A DNA stretch of 64,000 nucleotides from Azoarcus sp. (GTDB lineage Bacteria > Pseudomonadota > Gammaproteobacteria > Burkholderiales > Rhodocyclaceae), in NCBI GenBank assembly GCA_031285965.1, contig JAITVD010000033.1, positions 1 through 64,000 of the forward strand. The letters run 5' to 3'. Positions 40,852-50,206 of this stretch are shown here, in pieces. The position numbers were made by a program, and so were the translations under genes. Each line of letters begins with the position of its first letter. Within the stretch, counting starts at the first letter, position 1. The notes under the pieces are model-generated. The model saw only the letters and a program-made list of their open reading frames with translations. It searched no databases and was not told the DNA's origin.

Positions 40852-43275
40852 ATGTCCCTCAAACAGAAACACTTGCTCGGCAAAGCGCAGCGCGCGCTAA
40901 ACGCCAAAGACTATCCGCTCGCGGGCGCGCTGTTCGAGGAAGCCGCCACCCTTTCGCCAGCGGCGCATCAGGCATGGTTCGGGCTGGGCGAAGTCGCGCA
41001 GGGCATCGGGCAGCAAGACACCGCCGCCACTTTTTTCGGCCACGCGGCTGAATTGCAGCCGGAAAACGCCCGCTACCGCCTGAAATTCGGCGAGGCGCTC
41101 GCCCTGCTCGGGCAAATTCCCGAAGCCCTCCAGCAGCTTGCCGCCGCCCGGCAGCGAGCGGGCAAAAACGAGGGCTTCCTATGCGGCTTGTCCGGCGCAT
41201 ACGTGAAAGCGGGCAACTGGCAGCACGCCCGCCAAGTGCTTGAAGATGTCGTCCGCCTGCCCCGCCCGCTGGCCGCGCATTACTGCCTGCTGGGGCTGGC
41301 CTGCCAGCGCCTCGGCGAACTCGATGACGCGCTGAAAGCCTTCGGCAAGGCCACGAAACTTGACCCGCGCTATCCCGATTCATGGCTCTCGCTCGGGCAT
41401 CTGCATATTGAGAAAAACGAAAAAGACAACGCCGCCGCCTGCCTGAAAAAACTTCAGGCGCTCTCGCCAACGGTAAGCAGCACGTTTGACCTGGCGGGCG
41501 AAATCGCGTGGATGCGGGGCGACACCCGCGAAGCGGCAAATTTTTTCCGCCAAGCGGCAGATTCTGCCCCCGATGACCGCGCCATTCAGGCGAAGCTCGC
41601 CGGAACCCTCATCATGTGCGGCGAAGCCCTTGCCGCCATTGACGCAATGGAGCGCGCGCACGCGCTGGGCATTTCCGAGGACTGGATACTCGAAAAGCTC
41701 GGCGCGATGTTTGCCGTCAAGCACTGGACGCCGATGGCGCGTGAAAACCTTGAAATGGCGGTTGAGCGCAACCCGGACAACCTGAGCGCGTGGAACACCC
41801 TGCTCATCGTCTACGCCAAAGACGGGGAAAGCGAAAAGGTGCGCAAAGCGGCGGACAGCATCCTCCAGAAAGAGCCGGACAACATCTACGCGCTGATGAA
41901 CCTGGCCACCTGGCACAACGACCAAGGGCGGCACGACGAGGCGCTGGAACTGCTCGCCCGCGCCAGAAAGAAAGACCCTTTCGCCCCAGGGGGCTACACC
42001 AAGGCGCTTTGGACAATGGTGTCCGCCTCATCGGTCAGCGCGGCGGACATTCTCCAGTTAGCGCGGGATTACGACGAGCACGTTTTCCGTCCCCTGTTCC
42101 GGGGCAACAATTTTGCCGCCCGCAACCGCGACGCCGAACGGCGGCTGCGCGTCGGCTGGCTCTCCTCCGACCTGCGCCACCATCCGGTTGCCGCCTTCAT
42201 CCAGCCTTTCCTTGAGCATATCGACCCGGAAAAGCTGGAAACCTTCATCTATTACAACTTCTCCGAAGAAGATGCCATCAGCGCCCAAATCAAGGCTTGC
42301 GCCCGGCAATGGCGCGTTGTCAACGGCATCGGCGATGACGGGCTGGCGGATTTGATTGAAGGCGACGAAATCGACATCCTCATCGACCTGAACGGCTACA
42401 CCGACGGAAGCCGCAGCAACGTCATCGCCCGCAAGCCCGCGCCCATTCAGGCCACTTGGCTCGGCTTTCCCGGAACCAGCGGCATGTCCACGATGGATTA
42501 CATCTTCGTGCCGCCCGACCCCGTGCTGGAAAAACCGGACTGGAGCCAAGAAACCCCGTGGCCGCTGCCGGACTGCTACGGCGCGCGCGCCGACATCAGC
42601 AGCGCCGCCATCCTGCCGGGATTGCCCTGCGAGCGCGACTCCGCCCCCTTCACCTTCGCTTGCTTCAACCACTTTCGCAAAGCGAGCGTCAAAACCATCG
42701 AGCTATGGAGCCGCATCCTTGTCCGCTGCCCGCACGCCCGCCTGATTCTCGTCGCCCTTGGCGGGCGGGACGACGAAACCCTTCGCTACTTTTCCAGCCA
42801 GTTCGAGCGCCACGGCGTCAATCCCGCGCAGCTTGAATTCCGGGGCTATGTCGCCAAGCAAAAATATTACGAAAGCCACAACGAAATCGACCTCGGGCTA
42901 GACCCTTTCCCCTACAACGGCGGCACGACTGGCTACGACTCCATCTGGATGGGCGTGCCATTCGTCACTTGGCCCGGCGAGCACCTTTCCGCCCGCATGG
43001 GCAAGGCGATTCTGGAAAACGTCGGGCTGCGTGAACTGGTCGCCCAAAGCGCCGACGATTACGTAAACATCGCCGTCGCGCTGGCGAACGACCACGAACG
43101 GCTCAAGCGCCTGCGCGAGAACCTGCGCGAGCGCATGCTCGCCAGCCCGCTGCTGGACGGCAAGCGCATGGCGCACAGCCTGGAAAACGCTTTCCGCGAA
43201 ATGTGGCGGCGCTGGTGCGCTGCCACACAGGCAGCAGGAGAAGGAAATGTTCGGCCCGCAAGCTCTGGCGTTTAA
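40852..43275 (+). CDS. TPR plus GT41 O-GlcNAc-transferase-like protein
   Basis: An 807-residue cytosolic enzyme that moves a sugar from a nucleotide sugar to Ser/Thr. Residues about 5-370 form a TPR superhelix (repeats such as AHQAWFGLGEVAQGIGQQDT). The GT41 (SPINDLY/OGT) catalytic part follows from about 420: RVGWLSSDLRHHPVAAFIQP (catalytic-type His), FACFNHFRKASVKTIELWSR (Lys), and GGTTGYDSIWMGVPFVTWPG. The final uridine-site segment is intact. It is divergent from the flagellin gene by 283 bases and heads the cassette, so flagellin is a likely acceptor. Confidence 0.93.
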   Translation: MSLKQKHLLGKAQRALNAKDYPLAGALFEEAATLSPAAHQAWFGLGEVAQGIGQQDTAATFFGHAAELQPENARYRLKFGEALALLGQIPEALQQLAAARQRAGKNEGFLCGLSGAYVKAGNWQHARQVLEDVVRLPRPLAAHYCLLGLACQRLGELDDALKAFGKATKLDPRYPDSWLSLGHLHIEKNEKDNAAACLKKLQALSPTVSSTFDLAGEIAWMRGDTREAANFFRQAADSAPDDRAIQAKLAGTLIMCGEALAAIDAMERAHALGISEDWILEKLGAMFAVKHWTPMARENLEMAVERNPDNLSAWNTLLIVYAKDGESEKVRKAADSILQKEPDNIYALMNLATWHNDQGRHDEALELLARARKKDPFAPGGYTKALWTMVSASSVSAADILQLARDYDEHVFRPLFRGNNFAARNRDAERRLRVGWLSSDLRHHPVAAFIQPFLEHIDPEKLETFIYYNFSEEDAISAQIKACARQWRVVNGIGDDGLADLIEGDEIDILIDLNGYTDGSRSNVIARKPAPIQATWLGFPGTSGMSTMDYIFVPPDPVLEKPDWSQETPWPLPDCYGARADISSAAILPGLPCERDSAPFTFACFNHFRKASVKTIELWSRILVRCPHARLILVALGGRDDETLRYFSSQFERHGVNPAQLEFRGYVAKQKYYESHNEIDLGLDPFPYNGGTTGYDSIWMGVPFVTWPGEHLSARMGKAILENVGLRELVAQSADDYVNIAVALANDHERLKRLRENLRERMLASPLLDGKRMAHSLENAFREMWRRWCAATQAAGEGNVRPASSGV

Positions 43276-44179
43276 GTACTGCATCGGCAACGGCATGGAA
43301 CTGGGCGCGTCCCTGCACAATCCATTCTGCCTGCCCAACTGCCCGAACATCGCGCCCAGCGATGGCGTTCGCTCTTTGTACCCCCGTGATTTGGATGATT
43401 ACAAAGTCTATGTCGACGCACAGAAAAAAATTGGCTTTCCCCCAACAAAAGTCGACAAAATTGGAGATTTCCGCAATATCCCCGCCGAATCGGAAAGCCT
43501 CGATTTCATTATCAGTTCCCATGTCATAGAACATGAACCCAATCCTATCGCCGCTTTTCTTGAATCAGCGCGTGTCCTGAAAGAAGGCGGCATCTTTTTC
43601 TGTGTTTTCCCCAAAAGGACAGCAGAAAGGATATTCGATATTTTTCGTCCGCTCACACGGCTGGAAGAATTGATTGAAGCCTATCATCAAGACCGAACTA
43701 TTGATAAATATCTTATCTCTACGCCCAGTGCCGCAGAAAATCAGCGTCCGCATTATTACGTCTGTTCCCTCCAATCCATGCTCCAGCTTATCAATTGGGT
43801 CAATCGCCAAAAATTGGCCACGTTTTGCGTCATGGCGGTAGAAGAAACCGATAGCAAAATCGGCAACGGGCATACGGTTGTTTTAAGAAAAATGTCCTCC
43901 GCCTCCATGCAGGATGCCGACTACACTTTGTTTATTGAAAATTGCATCCGAAACAAACAATACGAAGAGGGACTGCTCGCCGCAAGAATGTCTCTTTCAT
44001 TTGATTTTTTTCAGCCAAGCATTTTGCAAGCCGCCGCCCTGCTTGCTCTGGAAACAGGAAATCCCATTGAAGCCAAAGAGTTTTACCGCCAATGCCTGTT
44101 GCAGGATGCAGAGTGCGAATCGCGCCGGCGGGAATTCTTTGAAATTTTCGGCGAACACTATACCAACCCGCTGCGTTGA
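43247..44179 (+). CDS. SAM-dependent methyltransferase with C-terminal helical region
   Basis: A 310-residue class I methyltransferase. The early SAM loop GMELGASLHNPF (16-27) and the DFIISSHVIEHEPNP motif (86-100), followed by VLKEGGIFFCVFP, are the clearest marks. After about 230 a TPR-like helical tail follows (ENCIRNKQYEEGLLAARM). It begins within the end of the GT41 gene (29-base overlap) and has an AGGAGAAGG ribosome site. The DNA is more AT-rich than its upstream neighbour. The acceptor is unknown; the cassette suggests a sugar or glycan. Confidence 0.85.
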   Translation: MFGPQALAFKYCIGNGMELGASLHNPFCLPNCPNIAPSDGVRSLYPRDLDDYKVYVDAQKKIGFPPTKVDKIGDFRNIPAESESLDFIISSHVIEHEPNPIAAFLESARVLKEGGIFFCVFPKRTAERIFDIFRPLTRLEELIEAYHQDRTIDKYLISTPSAAENQRPHYYVCSLQSMLQLINWVNRQKLATFCVMAVEETDSKIGNGHTVVLRKMSSASMQDADYTLFIENCIRNKQYEEGLLAARMSLSFDFFQPSILQAAALLALETGNPIEAKEFYRQCLLQDAECESRRREFFEIFGEHYTNPLR

Positions 44180-44197
44180 AACGAAAAGGAGCCAACA

Positions 44198-46786
44198 ATG
44201 GATGCCAATGACAAGAAAGACTGGAAAAAACAGGCTTATTTCGATATTTACAAAAATAATAAAGGTTTTTCCTGTTATAAATGGACACACTACCCGTTCG
44301 CGTATGACCAAATACTCGACCGTTACCTTGATTTAGAAAAACCTTTGCGCTTGCTTGAAATCGGTGTACAAAACGGCGGTTCGCTCGAAATATGGAAAAA
44401 ATACCTGCCGCCCGGCTCAGAAATTCATGGAATGGATATTAACCCCAAATGTTTGGAACTGGATTTCAGCGAAAATATTCATTTCCATCTGGGCAGTGCA
44501 GCAGATGAGTTTTTCGTACACAACCTGTTTTTCAACAAAAGTTTTGACATTATCATTGATGATGGTTCGCATCTATGCAGCGAAGTCATTGGTACTTTTC
44601 CACATCTTTTCAAAAAACTGAACCCCGGTGGGGTTTATATCATTGAGGATTTGCATACAAGCTATTGGGAAGAATTTGGAGGTAGACTTTACAGAGAAAA
44701 TTCTTCCATTGAATTTTTCAAAAAAATCATTGATGCAATCAATGCTTATCATATTCCGGCATACCAATTATCATCCAATGAGAAGCTCGCCTCGTTCCTG
44801 AAACGATATCGTCAAGAAATTGCCAGTATTTCATTTTTTGATTCCATTTGCGCCATCACTCGATTCGGAAAAACAAAATCCGTTCCATTTACTACCGTGG
44901 TAAGTGGCAATGTTTTCAAAGTAGCCGCTGAGGATACTTTCCAAAATAAGCTAAGCGATAAATTACAGGAGATAGAAACCGTCCGCCTCATGTATTCCAT
45001 CCCGGATACCCCGGCACTGACGGAAATAGACGGCGCAGCGAAAAAACCGGATAGTCTCGATTATGGAATCGAGGCTTTCGCCAAAGAAAATTTCAATGCC
45101 GCCATCGAATACCTTTCCGCCGCGATGGCCGAGAAGCCGGATGACCCGCTGCCTTGCGCGTACCTCGCCTTTATCTGCGCGCGCCAAGGGCTTGTGCGGG
45201 AGGCGCGGGATTTCATCGCCCAGTCCGCCCGAATCGCGCCGGAACGCGCAGACCTTGTCGCGGCGCTGGGCGAAACCTTTCTGAAATCCGGCAAGCCCTT
45301 AGATGCGGCGGAATATCTGCGGGAAGCCATACAGAGGCAGCCCGACCTGTTTGCGGCTTATCCGGCGTTCGCGCAAAGCCTGCATTTGGCAGGACAAAGC
45401 GAGGAAGCCGTTTCAGCCCTGCAAGCCGCCTGCCATCTGCCTTCAAATGCCCAGGCGGCTATCCGAAACACCTTGATGCAAATACTGGCGGAATGCGGCG
45501 ATGTGTCCGAATTCGCAAAACACGCGATGCGTTTTTCGCAAGGGCTGCCGGATGATTTGATGGCCGCCCGCTGCTTGGCGCGTTTCGATGAAAGCGGCGA
45601 GCAGTTCATCGAGGCGCTCTCCCGCGTTCAGGCTCGTCTGGAGAGCGTCATCCCGTCCGGCCCATGCCGCCCAAGCGCCGCGCCCAACGAATCCGGCCTG
45701 ATAAGAATCGCTTTCATGGTGGGCGACTTCACCTCGCCTCATCAATTCGAGCAGCTTTACGCGCTCTTCCGCTATTTGCCGCCGGAACGTTTCTTCACGC
45801 TCTTTATCACTGCCTGCTTCCATCCGCTCAAAGACGACATGCTCCAGAAGTGCTTCCTGCTCGCCGACACGAATCTGAATATCAGCGATGGCGACGACGA
45901 GGGCGCGATTGAAAAGCTCCGGGCGCTCGCGCCTGACATTCTGGTTGACATGAACGTTTGCGCCCCTTCCGGGCGGCTCGCTGTTTTTCTGGGCGCGTCC
46001 GTTGCCCACAAACTCATGTGGGGCGAAGCGCCCATTGCGCCCATCGCGCCGGATGTGCGCGTTCTGGCAGGCAAGCGCCTGTCCGTGGAAAACATGCTGC
46101 CCGCCGTGCCGCTGCCCGAAATCGGCGAAGTGTTCGACCTGCCGGAACGGCCATTGACGCATCGTGCTGCAAAGAAATGGGGCGAAGCGCCGGTGCTCGG
46201 CTGCCTTGTGCCCGCAGCGGGAATTGGGCGCAATGGCTGGCGGCTTTTTGCCGAGACTTTGCGCCAGCATCCCTCCGCGACGCTGGTCATCAATCTGGAA
46301 GAACTGGGCGAAGCGGCAGAAAGATTCATCGCCGCCCAATTCTCCGGCGCGGGCGTTGCCCCGGAACGGCTCGTATTCATCCAAGCCCGCACGGCGGAGG
46401 ACTATTGCCTGACTTGGCAGTCCATCGACCTTGGACTGATGCCGCCCGTCCATTTTGGCGGCCTTGCCCTGCCGTCCTGCCTGTGGATGGGCAGGCCGTG
46501 CCTCGTTCCCGATGCCATCCTGCCTTGGTCGCAGCGCCCCGCCGCGCTCCTGAAGGCGCTGGGCAAGGAAGAATGGATAGCGATGGGCGAGGCGCGTTTC
46601 ATAGACCTCGCCCGCCAGCTTGCCCCGCCGGACAAGCGGCTCGCCCCCGACCCGCTCTTGCGCGCGCGCATGAAGGCGCTGGGGCTGACCGACGCTAAAG
46701 CCTTCGCGCAAGGCTTCGCGGAGGCCATGACGGCTCTTTTCCAGAACGCGCCCGCCGCGCCTTTTGATGGGCAAAGCCAGCCATGA
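44198..46786 (+). CDS. Three-part fusion: sugar O-methyltransferase-like, TPR, degenerate GT41
   Basis: An 862-residue protein. Residues 1-200 match Mg-dependent sugar O-methyltransferases of the MycE/demethylmacrocin type: LLEIGVQNGGS (52-62), HGMDINP, IIDDGSH (119-125) and IIEDLHTSYWEEFGG. About 285-450 are TPR helices (AAIEYLSAAMAEKPDDPLPC). From about 500 the GT41 fold follows: IRIAFMVGDFTSPHQFEQLY, DILVDMNV, and GGLALPSCLWMGRPCLVPDA. The GT41 Lys position (PAAGIGRNGWRLF) has no Lys, so the transferase may be inactive or altered. A drop in GC in the first third marks the domain junction near 45050. It is preceded by AAAAGGAG and overlaps the next gene by four bases. Confidence 0.85.
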   Translation: MDANDKKDWKKQAYFDIYKNNKGFSCYKWTHYPFAYDQILDRYLDLEKPLRLLEIGVQNGGSLEIWKKYLPPGSEIHGMDINPKCLELDFSENIHFHLGSAADEFFVHNLFFNKSFDIIIDDGSHLCSEVIGTFPHLFKKLNPGGVYIIEDLHTSYWEEFGGRLYRENSSIEFFKKIIDAINAYHIPAYQLSSNEKLASFLKRYRQEIASISFFDSICAITRFGKTKSVPFTTVVSGNVFKVAAEDTFQNKLSDKLQEIETVRLMYSIPDTPALTEIDGAAKKPDSLDYGIEAFAKENFNAAIEYLSAAMAEKPDDPLPCAYLAFICARQGLVREARDFIAQSARIAPERADLVAALGETFLKSGKPLDAAEYLREAIQRQPDLFAAYPAFAQSLHLAGQSEEAVSALQAACHLPSNAQAAIRNTLMQILAECGDVSEFAKHAMRFSQGLPDDLMAARCLARFDESGEQFIEALSRVQARLESVIPSGPCRPSAAPNESGLIRIAFMVGDFTSPHQFEQLYALFRYLPPERFFTLFITACFHPLKDDMLQKCFLLADTNLNISDGDDEGAIEKLRALAPDILVDMNVCAPSGRLAVFLGASVAHKLMWGEAPIAPIAPDVRVLAGKRLSVENMLPAVPLPEIGEVFDLPERPLTHRAAKKWGEAPVLGCLVPAAGIGRNGWRLFAETLRQHPSATLVINLEELGEAAERFIAAQFSGAGVAPERLVFIQARTAEDYCLTWQSIDLGLMPPVHFGGLALPSCLWMGRPCLVPDAILPWSQRPAALLKALGKEEWIAMGEARFIDLARQLAPPDKRLAPDPLLRARMKALGLTDAKAFAQGFAEAMTALFQNAPAAPFDGQSQP

Positions 46787-47613
46787 GCGCCGTTTCTTTT
46801 TCCGTCATCGTTTGCAGCGTCGACCCGTGGAATTTCGCCCAGGTCGGCACGCACTATGAGCGCCTGCTCAAAGACGTTCCGCATGAAATCATCGGCATCC
46901 ACGATGCCCGCTCGCTCGCCGAGGGCTACAACCGGGGGCTGCGCCGCGCGCAGTGCGACATTGTGGTTTTCTCCCACGACGACGTTATTTTTCTGGATAG
47001 CCAGTTTGCGCAGAAAATCGCCACGCGGATGGATACGTGGGACATGCTCGGCTTTGCTGGGGCAACGCGCCTCATTTCCCCGGTCTGGTTCGCCGCCGTG
47101 GATTCCCTGCGCGGCGCGGTCTGCCACTGCTCGCGCCGCGAGTCCGACACTCTTTCCCTCTCGATTTACGGCTCGCCGGAGTGGCCCGTGGCGGGCGGCA
47201 TCAAAGTGCTGGACGGGCTGTGCCTCATTGCCCGGCATGAAGCCGCCACGGCAGTTGAGTTCGACAGCGAGACTTTCGACGGATGGCATCTTTACGATTG
47301 CGATTTCAGTTTCGCGGCTCACCTTGCCGAGTACAGAATCGGGGTCTGCTGCGACATCCCCTATATCCACGCCTCCACAAGCGTTCAGGGCGAAAACAGC
47401 CCTTTCAAGTCCGATGCTTACGCAAAATACGCGGAACGTTTCATCCTGAAATACGGTCAGCGGCACAAAATCGTCCCTTTCGACATGTCGTCCGCAATCG
47501 GCACGGGATGCTTGGTCAAGGACGACAAAAGCCTGACCGAGCTATGGACAGAAGCGGTGTTCCGCCGCGCCACATTGGCCATTGCCCGCCGCTATGCCGG
47601 GGAAACGCTATGA
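46783..47613 (+). CDS. Glycosyltransferase-like protein, first of tandem pair
   Basis: A 276-residue GT-A-like protein of the small 'glycosyltransferase-like family' type (PF13712-like). Marks are [40 protein letters not shown], the SHDDV acidic motif that fits a DXD metal site, and DGLCLIARHEA; the segment FDGWHLYDCDFSFAAHLAEY matches its paralogue downstream. It starts by ATGA overlap with the fusion gene. Donor and acceptor are unknown. Confidence 0.82.
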   Translation: MSAVSFSVIVCSVDPWNFAQVGTHYERLLKDVPHEIIGIHDARSLAEGYNRGLRRAQCDIVVFSHDDVIFLDSQFAQKIATRMDTWDMLGFAGATRLISPVWFAAVDSLRGAVCHCSRRESDTLSLSIYGSPEWPVAGGIKVLDGLCLIARHEAATAVEFDSETFDGWHLYDCDFSFAAHLAEYRIGVCCDIPYIHASTSVQGENSPFKSDAYAKYAERFILKYGQRHKIVPFDMSSAIGTGCLVKDDKSLTELWTEAVFRRATLAIARRYAGETL

Positions 47614-48440
47614 ACCTGCCAGAGCCGCCTTTTTTCTCCGTCATCGTTTGCAGCGTCAACCCTTGGAAATTCGCCCAGATTAACGCCTGCTATGAGGCGC
47701 TTCTGGCAAACGTTCCGCATGAAATCATCGCCATCCGCGACGCAAGCTCGCTGGCGGAGGGCTACAACCGGGGGCTGCGCCGCGCACGGGGCGACATCGT
47801 CATTTTTTCGCATGACGATATTCTGATTCTCGACCCGGATTTCGCCCAAAAAATCAGCCGCCGCATGCGGGATTTCGACATTCTGGGCTTTGCGGGCACG
47901 CGCCGCTGCACATCGCCATTCTGGTGGCATGCAGGCGTTCCGCTGGCTTCTGGCGCAATCGCAAGCATACGTTCCGTAGACAATGTCATAACCATCGTTA
48001 TGAGCACTTGGAATACAAGCCCTTGGCCCGTGGTCGACAACATTCAGGCCATTGACGGGCTTTGCATGATTGCCCGCCGGGACGCGGCGGAAGAAATCGG
48101 GTTCGACGAAAAAACCTTTGACGGTTTCCATCTCTATGACCTCGATTTCAGCTTTTCCGCGTATCTCGCGGGCAAGAAGCTGGGCGTGTGCTGCGACATT
48201 CCGGTCATCCACGCCTCGGAGGGCGACTTTGGCGAAACCCACGCGCGCTATGGGCGTCTCTTCACCGAAAAGTTCAGGGATGTCCTGCACGACGGCACAG
48301 ACAAATCCGCCGGGACGGCCTTAGCCATCCCCGACTACCGCGCCCTGCGCGAGATATGGCAGAAAGACATCTTCCGCCGCGCCCAGATTGCCCTTCAACG
48401 GCGGGGAATCAAACTCCCTGCCTCAAGCTCGCGGAAATGA
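47610..48440 (+). CDS. Glycosyltransferase-like protein, second of tandem pair
   Basis: A 276-residue paralogue of the preceding gene, collinear throughout: [76 protein letters not shown]. The regions between differ, which suggests duplication followed by change in specificity. It starts by ATGA overlap; its 3' end overlaps the convergent prfB by 32 bases and closes the cassette. Confidence 0.82.
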   Translation: MNLPEPPFFSVIVCSVNPWKFAQINACYEALLANVPHEIIAIRDASSLAEGYNRGLRRARGDIVIFSHDDILILDPDFAQKISRRMRDFDILGFAGTRRCTSPFWWHAGVPLASGAIASIRSVDNVITIVMSTWNTSPWPVVDNIQAIDGLCMIARRDAAEEIGFDEKTFDGFHLYDLDFSFSAYLAGKKLGVCCDIPVIHASEGDFGETHARYGRLFTEKFRDVLHDGTDKSAGTALAIPDYRALREIWQKDIFRRAQIALQRRGIKLPASSSRK

Positions 48441-49513
48441 AATCGTCCAAATCGCCGTCCAGCACCGCTTGGGTGTTGCCGACTTCGTGATTCGTGCGCA
48501 AATCCTTGATCCGCGACTGGTCGAGCACATAAGAGCGAATCTGATGCCCCCAGCCGATGTCGGATTTGCTGTCCTCCAATTTCTGCTGTTCGGCTTGGCG
48601 CTTGCGCAGTTCCAGTTCATAGAGCCGCGCCCGCAGCATTTTCATGGCTTCGTCCTTGTTGCGGTGCTGCGAGCGGTCGTTCTGGCACTGCACGACGGTG
48701 TTGGTCGGCAAGTGGGTGATGCGCACCGCCGAATCGGTTTTGTTGATGTGCTGCCCGCCCGCGCCGGAAGCGCGGTAAGTGTCGATGCGCAAATCCGCTG
48801 GATTGATGTCGATTTCGATTGAATCATCGACTTCCGGGTAGACGAACACGGAACTGAAGCTCGTGTGCCGCCGGGCGTTGGAATCGAACGGGGATTTGCG
48901 CACCAGCCGATGGATGCCCGTTTCGGTGCGCAGATACCCATAGGCGTATTCGCCGTTGACCCGTATCGTGCAGTTCTTGATGCCCGCCACGTCCCCTTCG
49001 CTCTCTTCGAGCAATTCAACGGCAAAGCCTTTTTTTTCCGCGTAACGCAGATACATGCGCTCCAGCATCGACGCCCAGTCCTGCGCTTCGGTTCCGCCCG
49101 CGCCCGCCTGAATTTCGATGAAGCAGTTGGCGGGGTCCATCGGATGCGAGAACATGCGCTGGAATTCGAGCTTCTCAATGGTTTCCGCAAGCGCCTGAAG
49201 GTCGGCTTCTACGGCCTCGAAAGTGTCGTCATCCTCCTCGGCATGGGCGAGGTCAAACAGTTCCTTGAGATTTTGCGCGTCGCGGCGGGCATCCCCGAGG
49301 ACATGGACAACGTTCTCAAGCTGGCGTTTTTCGCGCCCTAATTCCTGCGCACGGGCAGCGTCGTTCCAGACGGCGGGGTCTTCAAGGGCGCGGTTGACTT
49401 CTTCTAGGCGGGTCGATTTTGTTTCGTAGTCAAAGATACCTCCGTAACGCGCGGGCGCGCGCCGCGAGGTCTTCAATGCGTTCGGCGATGGCGTTTTGGC
49501 GTTCTGCTTCCAT
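48409..49513 (-). CDS. prfB: Peptide chain release factor 2, with programmed frameshift
   Basis: Recognises UGA and UAA stop codons. The first 25 codons (from the ATG at 49513; [20 protein letters not shown]) end at CTT TGA C; a +1 shift there continues into the main frame [20 protein letters not shown]. Later marks are the SPF motif ([17 protein letters not shown]), which reads the stop codon, and the GGQ loop ([20 protein letters not shown]). The total is about 367 residues after the shift, matching RF2. No lysS neighbour is seen. It is convergent with the glycosyltransferase gene. Confidence 0.96.
49429..49444 (-). promoter_or_regulatory. prfB programmed +1 frameshift site
   Basis: CGGAGGTATCTTTGAC contains an internal Shine-Dalgarno-like GGAGG, then CTT, the in-frame UGA and C. 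RF2 shortage stalls ribosomes at UGA and favours the shift, giving autoregulation. Confidence 0.93.
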
Positions 49514-49594
49514 GATGGCGCTCGGGTGTGTCGTGTCGGAGAAGGCGCGTAGTATAGCGGCGAATCTCAGGAAGGACGCTGGAAGGATTTCAGG

Positions 49595-50188
49595 ATGGCT
49601 CGCCCGCCCGCACCAGATGAAATGGACACCCGCTTGCTGCGCGGCGCGATGCGAAAGCGCGCGCTGGCGGCGCGGGAAGCCGCCTCGCCAGCGGTTCGCG
49701 CCGCGTGGGAAGCCGCCATCCTGCGCCACCTCGACCAACTGATTGGAAAGCTCGCGCCCAAAACTTTGGCGTTCTGCTGGCCGCATCGAGCGGAAGCGGA
49801 TTGCCGGGAATGGGCAAAACGCTGGCTATCTGAGGACGCAAGCCGCGTCGTCGCCCTGCCCGTGGCGCTGGAACGCGACGCGCCGCTCATCTTCCGCCGC
49901 TGGACGGCGGAGGCAGAACTGGCGCTCGACCGATACGGCATTCCTTTTCCGGCACGGGGCGAGGAGGTCACGCCCGAGGCGGCGCTTGTGCCGCTCAACG
50001 CTTTCGACGCGCGGGGCTATCGGCTCGGCTACGGCGGCGGCTATTTCGACCGCACGCTTGCCGCAATGCAAATGGTGGCGGTCGGCATCGGTTTCGAGCT
50101 GGGGCGCGAACCCGACGTGCTGCCGCAGCCCCACGACAGAGCAATGGATTGGCTGGTGACAGAAGCCGGTATTTTCCCCGCCGCGTAA
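49595..50188 (+). CDS. fau: 5-formyltetrahydrofolate cyclo-ligase
   Basis: Converts 5-formyltetrahydrofolate to 5,10-methenyltetrahydrofolate using ATP. The family end motif LNAFDARGYRLGYGGGYFDR is clear, with YGIPFPARGEEVTPEAAL before it. At 197 residues it is the usual length. It is divergent from prfB (81 bases apart) and convergent with recC. Confidence 0.93.
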   Translation: MARPPAPDEMDTRLLRGAMRKRALAAREAASPAVRAAWEAAILRHLDQLIGKLAPKTLAFCWPHRAEADCREWAKRWLSEDASRVVALPVALERDAPLIFRRWTAEAELALDRYGIPFPARGEEVTPEAALVPLNAFDARGYRLGYGGGYFDRTLAAMQMVAVGIGFELGREPDVLPQPHDRAMDWLVTEAGIFPAA

Positions 50189-50206
50189 AAGGGAAGCATT
50201 TTTCCC

